Shown here in pieces: positions 1 through 5,775 of a stretch of DNA of 8,068 nt; position 1 is the stretch's first letter, and each line of letters starts with the position of its first letter. The position numbers and the translations under genes were made by a program. The notes below the pieces were generated by a model that worked only from the letters and a program-made list of their open reading frames with translations, did not search any database and had not been told where the DNA came from. The stretch is taken from contig DOTA01000249.1 of NCBI GenBank assembly GCA_003513015.1, positions 1,539 to 9,606 on the forward strand, written 5' to 3'. The DNA comes from Chloroflexota bacterium. Its GTDB lineage: Bacteria; Chloroflexota; Anaerolineae; Anaerolineales; UBA11858.

Positions 1-2516
1 GCCAGCGCCCCACTCAGCACAATTTGTGGCACGATCAACAAGATCATAATCAGCGGCGCCGAGCTGGATTGCGGCGCTAAGGCTGAGGCTAGCAAACCCA
101 GCATCATCCCGGCCAAAACGGCCAGCACCATCGAAATGTAGATCATCACAAATTCCAGCGCGCCGCCGGGCATATTAAAAGCCACATAGCGGATGATCGT
201 GTACGCCAGAGCCTGATAAAAGGCCAACAGCAGGGCCACCCAAATTTTGGAGGCTACATACGGCAGGATTTTGAGATTCACCAGCCGCTCGCGCTTGTAA
301 ACATCGGCCTCTTTGACGAATTCGCGCATCTGCGAAAGGCCGCCTACCAAAATGGCATAGATTGTAAAGAGGAAATTGGTGACGGAAATATTGGCCATAT
401 CGCCAACCCAGTAATCGTAGAGGTTGCGCCCCATCAGCGGGGCGATCACCAGATCGAGGGCACCCACCAGCGGCGCGGCCAGGAGCATCAGCACCAGGCT
501 GGAGTGATCGCGCGTCAGAATTTTTAGGTTGCGAGCCGAAAGGATCATAAACTGGCGCAGCGATGAAATTTTGCGGCGGCTTTTGTTGGGGTCTTGCCTT
601 TGGACGATTTGCGAAGGGGCATTGAGGGCCGCGCCAGCTTGCTGAGATTGCAAGGGCTGAACGATATATTGCTGAAAGGCGGGATGCTGCATGTAGCGCT
701 GCGCCCATTCTTCGGCAGTGCCTTTGCTGGGATCATCGAGGATGGCGTAGATTTTGTCGAATTCCATGCGGCCGGTGCGGCGTTCCATCTCGGTGCGGAA
801 CTGATCGAAATAATCCAGGGCTTCATTGGGCGGGCCAAACCAGGCCAGGTAGCCGCCGCGCGCCAAAAAGATGACTTTATCGGCCAGCATAACGTTTTTG
901 GTGGCGTGCGTCACCAACACGATCGTACGCCCCTGATCGGCCAGGTGGCGCATGAGCTGCATCAGGGCGGTTTCGGTGCCGGGATCCAACCCGGAGGTGG
1001 GTTCATCCAGGAAGAACAGGCCGGGCTTGGTGAGCAGTTCCACGCCGATGGAAACGCGCTTTTGCTGCCCGCCGCTCAAGCCGCTGATCTGCACATCCTT
1101 GCGGTGTGCCAAATCGAGATCGTCGAGCACTTCCGTGATGCGCTGGTGGCGCTCGGCTTTGCTGGTATCTTTGGGCATGCGTAATTGCGCGGCGTAATCC
1201 AGAGCCTGGTAAACCGTCAATTCCATGTGGATGATGTCGCGCTGCGGCACAAAGCCGATGTCGTTACGGATGGCATCGAAGTTTTTGTAAGCATCAATGC
1301 CGTTAACCGTCACCGTACCGTGGGTAGCCGGGCGGTATCCGGCGATGGCATCCACCAGGGTCGATTTTCCGCCGCCGCTCTGACCGACCACCACCACAAA
1401 CTCGCGCGGCTGGAAAGTCACTGAAATATTTTTGAGAATGTTAAGGTCTTTGCGCACCCACTTGTTCAGGTTGAGCGCATTCACCTGCAAACCGGTGGTG
1501 TCGCTGTACTGCGCCAGTTGATCGAGACCCAAAATGAAGCGGTAGGGGCCAATCTTGATCGAATCATCCGGTTTGACCCAGGCTTCGCCCTCAATGCGCT
1601 GGTTGTTGACAAACGTTCCGTTGGAGCTTTGCAAATCGCGCACCCGGTAGCGCTGTCCGATCTTTTCGATTTGGGCGTGAAAGCGCGAGACATTAGGCGT
1701 ATCTAGCACAATATCATTGCTGGCATCCCGCCCAAGTTGCAGCGAGGTGCGCTCCCCAAACTGGATGCTGTGCGCAGAAATTGTGGCAGAAGCGCGCTCA
1801 ACCGCGGTGGTATAGGCCAGGCTGACCATTAAACCGGGGTCGGCCCCACCAATGCGCAAGATCGTGCCATCCCGCAAACGCTCCGCACCGTAAACCGGGT
1901 AACCATCGAGGTAAACCAGATTGGTAGCATCCGGGGAGGGTACAAACTGGTAACCTTCCGCCAGGCGCTCCAGGGTGCCGTGATGCCGGGAAACGATATT
2001 CGATTCAATCACAATGTCGTTATCGGCGGCACGCCCGATGGTGATTTGGTTCTTCACCAGAGGATATCTGCGCCCCGCGTTTCCTGCGATGGTCACAGAT
2101 AACTCTGGTGTTACGGCGGAAAAATCAAGGTCTTGGGCATCGAAGACGGTCTCGGACCCGCGGTTCAGGGGGCTGGCTCCAATGCGGGTGGCAGCAGCAT
2201 CATAGGCCAGGGAACCTTCGAAAAGGAGAGTGGCTGCGTTTCCCAATTGGATTTGATCCCCGTCATTTAGCGGAATCAGACTGGAACCCAGGCGGTTTCC
2301 GTTAAGGAAAGTGCCGTTGCTGCTCCCCAAATCTTCAATTAAATAGCGATTTCCCTGATAGGTGAGGCGCGTGTGTTGGCGCGAGATCATAGTATCGGGG
2401 ATAGTGATATCGCAACTGGTATCACGGCCAATTATGGTTTGGGTAAGCGTTAGGGGATAGGTTGTTCCGCGGTTGGGTCCAACTGTGACGGTGAGTTTAT
2501 ACTCGGCTGACGGCAT
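1..2516 (-). CDS. FHA-domain ABC transporter (three FHA, ABCG-type ATPase, ABC-2 permease), 3' end cut by window edge
   Basis: One uninterrupted frame gives 838 residues from ATG 2514-2516 to the window edge, with the C-terminus missing. FHA1 (about 8-100) has GRD at 30-32, SRQH at 45-48 and SSNGT at 65-69. FHA2 (about 139-232) keeps GR (161-162) and SRHH (176-179) but has ATNLVYLDG where SSNGT belongs. FHA3 (about 244-330) is canonical: GRD 262-264, SRFH 277-280, SSNGT 297-301. The ATPase has Walker A GQSGGGKST (378-386), signature LSGGQQKRVS (480-489), Walker B LFFLDEP (500-506) and H-loop H537. From about 655 at least five hydrophobic segments form an ABC-2/ABCG permease containing the KRERLVNLKILPYVASK stretch. 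NBD-before-TMD order is that of ABCG half-transporters; the overall design matches mycobacterial Rv1747, which has two FHA domains. It should sit in the inner membrane, with transport gated by Ser/Thr kinases (inference). Substrate unknown. GAAGG (2522-2526 reversed) lies six bases before the ATG. Confidence 0.95.
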   Translation of the reverse strand, partial: MPSAEYKLTVTVGPNRGTTYPLTLTQTIIGRDTSCDITIPDTMISRQHTRLTYQGNRYLIEDLGSSNGTFLNGNRLGSSLIPLNDGDQIQLGNAATLLFEGSLAYDAAATRIGASPLNRGSETVFDAQDLDFSAVTPELSVTIAGNAGRRYPLVKNQITIGRAADNDIVIESNIVSRHHGTLERLAEGYQFVPSPDATNLVYLDGYPVYGAERLRDGTILRIGGADPGLMVSLAYTTAVERASATISAHSIQFGERTSLQLGRDASNDIVLDTPNVSRFHAQIEKIGQRYRVRDLQSSNGTFVNNQRIEGEAWVKPDDSIKIGPYRFILGLDQLAQYSDTTGLQVNALNLNKWVRKDLNILKNISVTFQPREFVVVVGQSGGGKSTLVDAIAGYRPATHGTVTVNGIDAYKNFDAIRNDIGFVPQRDIIHMELTVYQALDYAAQLRMPKDTSKAERHQRITEVLDDLDLAHRKDVQISGLSGGQQKRVSIGVELLTKPGLFFLDEPTSGLDPGTETALMQLMRHLADQGRTIVLVTHATKNVMLADKVIFLARGGYLAWFGPPNEALDYFDQFRTEMERRTGRMEFDKIYAILDDPSKGTAEEWAQRYMQHPAFQQYIVQPLQSQQAGAALNAPSQIVQRQDPNKSRRKISSLRQFMILSARNLKILTRDHSSLVLMLLAAPLVGALDLVIAPLMGRNLYDYWVGDMANISVTNFLFTIYAILVGGLSQMREFVKEADVYKRERLVNLKILPYVASKIWVALLLAFYQALAYTIIRYVAFNMPGGALEFVMIYISMVLAVLAGMMLGLLASALAPQSSSAPLIMILLIVPQIVLSGAL

Positions 2517-2532
2517 GGTTGTCCTTCTTTCT

Positions 2533-2558
2533 GGCACACCCAAGGTTTTGGGAATGCC
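2533..2558 (-). promoter_or_regulatory. Leader hairpin just upstream of the FHA-ABC ribosome binding site
   Basis: Read on the minus strand, GGCA and TGCC pair outside a symmetric 2x2 internal loop, and CCCAA and TTGGG pair around an AACC tetraloop. This gives nine base pairs in 26 nucleotides, within the predicted 5' leader. The AGAAGGA ribosome binding site begins a few bases downstream. No U-run follows, so it is not an intrinsic terminator; an effect on translation or mRNA stability is possible but is inference. Confidence 0.35.
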
Positions 2559-2610
2559 GCTCCATTGAAGTTTTGCCGGACAACATAAGCGAACACTGTT
2601 GCGTATAAAG

Positions 2611-2640
2611 ATTATACAGGTGGCAATTAAGCGATGTCAA
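2611..2640 (-). promoter_or_regulatory. Sigma-70-type promoter for the FHA-ABC gene
   Basis: The minus strand has TTGACA (2635-2640) and TATAAT (2611-2616), both full consensus hexamers, separated by 18 bases. Transcription would start near 2604, giving a leader of about 88 nucleotides before the ATG at 2516. The two perfect hexamers make this the strongest promoter signal in the window. Confidence 0.75.
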
Positions 2641-2833
2641 GCAAAGGTTTATTGGACAATCTTGAGCATGGCTTTGCTGATGTTGCCAGGCACAAACCAA
2701 GCCGATTTCAAAAACATGCCGCTGCTGAAAGATGTAACAAATTAAAGTAAAAATGCCAGGCCCCAATATCCTGGGAATTCGATGGGGGTATTCACGTTAT
2801 CCTCACTTGGGTTTGATTCTTTACCGCATTTTG
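2641..2833. other. Intergenic spacer with at most a weak terminator
   Basis: This stretch separates the oxidoreductase stop from the FHA-ABC promoter. On the minus strand, CCAGG (2770-2774) and CCTGG (2756-2760) pair around a nine-base loop and are followed by C, A and five T (2749-2753). That could be a weak intrinsic terminator for the oxidoreductase, but the stem has only five pairs. I see no gene here. Confidence 0.35.
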
Positions 2834-3814
2834 TCAGGCTTGGGTATGGGGTGCCACATTGATAACGATTTTCGCTTGAGCGTGGCCGGTGCCAAGATAA
2901 CCCAGGGCCTCGGGAACCTCTGTTAGCGCAAAACGCTTATCAATCGCCGGGATGATTTTTCCGGCTTCCAGCATTTCTTTGAGTGTCAGCAAATCTTTCT
3001 GGTTCATGTGCGCCGAGACACCCCCCAGTTTCCGGCCTTCTTTTTCCGACATCCAGCTTCCCAGGAGCATGGCCTGAAACATTTGAGCTGGCTTGCCTCC
3101 AGCCATAACGTAGATACCCTTGGGGGTCAACGACTCCTTATACGCTCTAATTGGGTGATAGCCATTGGCGGCAAAAATGAGATCGTATTTTTGGCCGTTT
3201 TGGGTGAAATTTTCTTTGGTGTAATCAATCACCTGATCGGCCCCCAGCCTGCGAGCCTGCTCCAGGTTGCGAGCGCTGCAAACCGCAGTGACTTCCGCCC
3301 CAAACGCTTTGGCAACTTGCACCGCAAAGGTTCCTACCCCGCCCGCGGCCCCATTGATCAACACCTTTTGCCCCGTCCGGATTTTTCCGGAATCACGCAA
3401 GCCTTGGAGGGCAGTCAGTCCTGCCACGGGAACGGCAGCGGCTTCGTCAAACGAGATGTTGGCCGGTTTCAGGGCCAGGGTGCGTTCAGGCGCAATTGCA
3501 TATTCAGCGAAACCGCCATGACCAATATCCCCGAAAACCTCATCGCCGGGCCGAAACTGGCTGACGTTTTTGCCAACCGCTGCCACCCGCCCGGCGATAT
3601 CTGCACCGAGAACCTGATTTTTGGGCTTGAGCAACCCCATGCCCATCAACCGTACCAGGAAAATGTCTGCCGTCAACAGATGCCAGTCTAACGCGTTGAC
3701 CGAGGCCGCCTGCACCTTTACCAGAACTTCATCATCCTTTGGGGATGGCATTTCTAGCTCTTTGAGATGGATAACCTCGGGTGAGCCGTATTTTGTATGA
3801 ACCATCGCTTTCAT
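2834..3814 (-). CDS. NAD(P)-dependent quinone-oxidoreductase-like MDR enzyme, zinc-free
   Basis: A 326-residue protein of normal family length. It has an N-terminal GroES-like fold (residues 1-125), including VNALDWHLL (39-47), VLGADIAGRVAAVG (68-81), FRPGDEVFG (87-95) and GGFAEYA (100-106). A Rossmann domain follows, with the nucleotide loop GAAGGVG (155-161) and the RRLGADQVIDY segment (188-198). The cysteine and histidine ligands of zinc alcohol dehydrogenases are absent; the only cysteine in the first 200 residues is C179. It therefore belongs with zinc-independent quinone oxidoreductases and RTN4IP1-like members, probably a cytosolic NADPH-dependent reductase of quinones or enones. The exact substrate cannot be read from sequence. 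The frame can extend to TTG 3821-3823, but AAAGGA touches that codon and lies nine bases from ATG 3814, so ATG is chosen. It appears monocistronic. Confidence 0.9.
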   Translation of the reverse strand: MKAMVHTKYGSPEVIHLKELEMPSPKDDEVLVKVQAASVNALDWHLLTADIFLVRLMGMGLLKPKNQVLGADIAGRVAAVGKNVSQFRPGDEVFGDIGHGGFAEYAIAPERTLALKPANISFDEAAAVPVAGLTALQGLRDSGKIRTGQKVLINGAAGGVGTFAVQVAKAFGAEVTAVCSARNLEQARRLGADQVIDYTKENFTQNGQKYDLIFAANGYHPIRAYKESLTPKGIYVMAGGKPAQMFQAMLLGSWMSEKEGRKLGGVSAHMNQKDLLTLKEMLEAGKIIPAIDKRFALTEVPEALGYLGTGHAQAKIVINVAPHTQA

Positions 3815-3823
3815 AGTGAGCAA

Positions 3824-3830
3824 TCCTTTC
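3824..3830 (-). promoter_or_regulatory. Ribosome binding site fixing the oxidoreductase start
   Basis: GAAAGGA on the minus strand lies nine bases before ATG 3812-3814. It directly abuts the alternative in-frame TTG at 3821-3823, leaving no spacing for that codon, so the ATG is the likely start. I could not find a convincing promoter for this gene upstream. Confidence 0.6.
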
Positions 3831-3870
3831 TTGTTTTAAGTATTTGTCGGAATGTTGCTTAAATTCAGAC

Positions 3871-3935
3871 CTCCGAGATTTGCTCAATAACCGTAGATTT
3901 TGGCGTTCCCGTTGTAAAATCTCGGAGTTTTTTTT
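3871..3935 (+). terminator. Long-loop inverted repeat plus T-run, plus-strand terminator-like
   Basis: CTCCGAGATTT (3871-3881) and AAATCTCGGAG (3917-3927) form a perfect 11-bp stem around a 35-base loop. Eight T follow at once (3928-3935), the pattern of an intrinsic terminator on the plus strand. The flanking genes are both on the minus strand, so there is no obvious plus-strand transcript to stop. Read the other way, the repeat lies in the leader of the oxidoreductase and is not followed by T. The unusually large loop lowers confidence in termination. Confidence 0.45.
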
Positions 3936-4013
3936 CAAAGTGCTTTCCGGAGTCTACTTACGGCTTATTTGGACAATAGTTGCATAAGACGGATTGTAGT
4001 TGACGGCTTGGAT

Positions 4014-4811
4014 TCAGGTGGTAGATGCAACTTTGAAATTCGAAAAAGGAGGCAAATCTGTAAAAAATTTAGGAGATGCAGTCAGACCTTGCTTTTCGCC
4101 AATTTCAAGAGTTGGATCGCCGTCAACACATACCAGACCATCCGAAAGGGTGCGGAAATTGAGGGGGGGAATCCAAATCCATGCTGGAGCAAAAATCAGC
4201 ACGGGAAAATAGGCCAAACCGAATCCGTTTGCCAGAAGCCCCATCACCGCGGTGGTTTTGCTGAAAACCCCGCTGTGCAGCATGACAATCGAAACAAATA
4301 AACCAGCCAGGAGCACAAGCATGAGGCTCGCATAAATCCCCGTGCCTTCCTGAGCTGCCAACAAGGCTTCCCCAGAAGCCAGGTACAGTGCGCGCTGTGC
4401 TGCGGTATCTGCCACAGCATATTTGTGGCTAAGTGCTAACATGGCAAACGCCTGGTTGGAGGCCAGGTAAACCCCGGTTCCAAGCAGACTGCTGGCGGTG
4501 GCAACCAGCATGGCGCTGCGGTTTACCTGCCAAAGGGCGGCACACAGCGCCAGGAAGAAAAGACTTACCAGAGCGTAGTTGATCAAATCGTGAAGGCCAA
4601 GGATAGAAAGGCCCACGTAGGGGTTATGCTGGAGTAAGCCAAACCAATCCAGTGCGTTAACCGGGGCAACCTCGGGCACCTCGAAAATCCCAAAACCTTT
4701 AAAGGTCATCAGTTCGACCCCGTAGTACCTGCGGAAGAAGATCACGGCCATCAGGATGGCCACGCCACCAATCTTGTAAAGCAATTTCCAAGCATCCCGA
4801 TCATTCTTCAT
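4014..4811 (-). CDS. Multi-pass membrane protein (DUF4386-like), C-terminus probably frameshifted
   Basis: As written, 265 residues with hydrophobic segments at about 13-27, 66-94 (possibly two helices), 99-118, 158-178 and 186-212. Recognisable stretches are FGIFEVPE (40-47), ASNQAFAMLALS (117-128) and GTGIYASL (156-163). It resembles small uncharacterised membrane proteins (DUF4386-like) as I remember them; no function is known. After IWIPP (212-216) the sequence turns hydrophilic and unlike a membrane protein. Removing one C from the C7 run (G7 at 4163-4169 on plus) gives instead SISAPFRMVWYVLTAIQLL and a stop at 4082-4084, for a 242-residue protein ending in a further helix. The natural gene is therefore probably 4082-4811. 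A strong AGGAGG and a second AGGAG lie upstream of the ATG, which overlaps the preceding stop by ATGA. Confidence 0.75.
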   Translation of the reverse strand: MKNDRDAWKLLYKIGGVAILMAVIFFRRYYGVELMTFKGFGIFEVPEVAPVNALDWFGLLQHNPYVGLSILGLHDLINYALVSLFFLALCAALWQVNRSAMLVATASSLLGTGVYLASNQAFAMLALSHKYAVADTAAQRALYLASGEALLAAQEGTGIYASLMLVLLAGLFVSIVMLHSGVFSKTTAVMGLLANGFGLAYFPVLIFAPAWIWIPPLNFRTLSDGLVCVDGDPTLEIGEKQGLTASPKFFTDLPPFSNFKVASTT

Positions 4812-5318
4812 GAATCTCCTGCCTCCTTCTGCCTGCGCCAGTTAATGTAAAGGGTGATACCACCGACGAGTAGAACGAATTCTAAGATGATGCTGACGAT
4901 AAAACCAGGGCCTGAAGTCCACAGGCCGAGGCCGACCACAGGTGAACCAGCGAAATGGAGCGGCAAGTCAGGTGGATGGACGATGAAATCAAGTACCCAA
5001 TGGCTGAAGACCACCAGGCCAAGAACGATGCTGGTACGCTGGTTCTTGGTAATCAGAAAGGCAAGCGTGCCAAAAAGTAGCGACCAGATAACGGACATTA
5101 AAAGACCGTGGGGCCAAGGCACCGAACCAGGTACGATCGTTTGAACTCCCTGGTTTAGGTCTGTTTTTACTTACGGCTATTTTTTCTACGCCAGTAATGA
5201 TGAAAATGACACTCAACAGGTCGAGGGCCTCGCTGGCAACCAGTAAAGACCAGAGTGGTGCTTTGGGAGCGACTACTTTGGCCGCAAAGGCAATTCCAAA
5301 ATGTCCGGGGGGACCCAT
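4808..5318 (-). pseudogene. YdjM/DUF457-like small membrane protein gene, disrupted by a +1 frameshift
   Basis: The minus strand opens at ATG 5318 with GGGAG eight bases upstream. It reads MGPPGHFGIAFAAK onward for 51 residues to KIAVSK, then leaves the protein-like frame. Deleting one A from the A5 run (T5 at 5164-5168 on plus) restores SKTDLNQGVQTIVPGSVPWP and continues to the stop at 4808-4810, giving 169 residues. The restored protein has H6, E30, D33, PWPHG (H70) and SHWVLDFIVHPPD (H106, D110, H114, D117), with hydrophobic segments at about 22-43, 72-90, 96-113 and 139-160. Conserved His and Asp near membrane helices recall the YdjM/DUF457 group of predicted membrane-bound metal-dependent hydrolases; this is inference. 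Without correction only a 104-residue piece from GTG 5122 or a truncated N-terminal product is made. The stop overlaps the next ATG, so the pair is one operon. Confidence 0.75.
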
Positions 5319-5404
5319 AAATCACACTCCCTTTTTGAATAGGCTTTCTCGTCGCGGAGCGCGGTTTGGCTGGAGTGTAACCACCAATGTAGGGAATTTT
5401 GGCG

Positions 5405-5557
5405 TAATTCGGCAGCTTTTGGGTCGATAATGATCTCCGGGCTGATGGGGGTGAATTCCAACTTGTGGAATTGTACCAGTTCAGGCATGCAGGAATGGGT
5501 TGCCACGATGATTTCGTGCCCGGTTCGCTTTTGCCCTTGCCCAAGATTGATATAGGG
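5405..5557 (-). pseudogene. Remnant of a GT1-family glycosyltransferase N-terminus
   Basis: A minus-strand frame beginning right after an in-frame TAA (5558-5560) encodes PYINLGQGQKRTGHEIIVAT, then HSCMPELVQFHKLEFTPIS. This matches, from memory, the N-terminal strand-helix pattern of MGT/sterol-glucosyltransferase-like GT1 enzymes (DVQPYxxLGxGLxxAGHxVxxATH, then GLEFxPIxG). The preceding TRGDVQ loop and start codon are absent and similarity stops near 5405, so about 51 residues of a normally 400-residue enzyme remain. No ribosome binding site or start fits. The frame stays open to 5273, but that tail is not recognisable. It is probably a decayed or truncated gene; an unknown short protein with this resemblance by chance is less likely. 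Confidence 0.5.
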
Positions 5558-5671
5558 TTAATGTTCCCGCTAAAAACATCCGGGGTTCTGATGTTGAGAA
5601 TATGTCAGGCTAAACCCCATCAGGGATGAAGCATCCAACACAACTTTCCGAATTCCCAGCAAAGCCCAGCC
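5558..5671. other. Non-coding spacer with a bulged hairpin
   Basis: This is the remainder of the divergent spacer. GGGGTT (5582-5587) pairs with AACCCC (5613-5618), and CTGATGT (5588-5594) can pair with ATGTCAG (5603-5609) using two G-T wobbles; a four-base bulge separates the two parts. Read on the minus strand, five T follow the structure after a five-base gap. No minus-strand gene leads into it, so its role is unclear. I see no coding potential here. Confidence 0.3.
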
Positions 5672-5699
5672 TTCACATTTTTTAAAATAATGAGATAAT
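5672..5699 (+). promoter_or_regulatory. Sigma-70-like promoter for the ZU5/RQxQLLG protein gene
   Basis: TTCACA (5672-5677) and GATAAT (5694-5699) each match five of six consensus positions and are 16 bases apart. The start of transcription would fall near 5706. That is downstream of the first in-frame ATG (5701), which supports the later start at 5776 and gives a leader of about 70 nucleotides. Confidence 0.45.
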
Positions 5700-5763
5700 T
5701 ATGATTAAGGTTATCCAATTTTATTTACTGCTGAATCTCCAGGTTTGGCGGCATGGTGTTTAC

Positions 5764-5768
5764 AGGAG
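5764..5768 (+). promoter_or_regulatory. Ribosome binding site fixing the start at 5776
   Basis: AGGAG lies seven bases before ATG 5776-5778, an ideal distance. The longer in-frame possibility at 5701 has only AT-rich sequence in front of it and would place 25 residues with charged and aromatic positions before the signal peptide. The 5776 start puts MKK directly before the hydrophobic core. Confidence 0.75.
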
Positions 5769-5775
5769 TGAGGCC

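Noticed and set aside
594..1424. Plus-strand open frames (594-1184, 952-1197, 1185-1424)
   Set aside because: They lie antisense to the ATPase part of the FHA-ABC gene, whose motifs are complete in the minus-strand frame; none has a ribosome binding site or a recognisable domain.
2497..2766. 89-codon minus-strand frame spanning the promoter and leader of the FHA-ABC gene
   Set aside because: It covers the consensus promoter and overlaps the FHA-ABC start in another frame; the composition is not protein-like.
3008..3691. 227-codon plus-strand open frame
   Set aside because: It is the antisense shadow of the oxidoreductase, which has a full set of MDR motifs on the minus strand.
3969..4301. 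Plus-strand open frame opposite the membrane-protein 3' end
   Set aside because: It is antisense to the DUF4386-like gene and its open length depends on the same homopolymer frameshift region; no domain is visible.
5582..5618. Hairpin in the divergent spacer as an intrinsic terminator
   Set aside because: The T-run is offset by five bases, the stem has a bulge and wobble pairs, and no gene on that strand leads into it.
5701..5775. Longer N-terminus for the ZU5-like protein
   Set aside because: It has no ribosome binding site, begins before the predicted transcription start, and would bury the signal peptide; the 5776 ATG has an ideal AGGAG.
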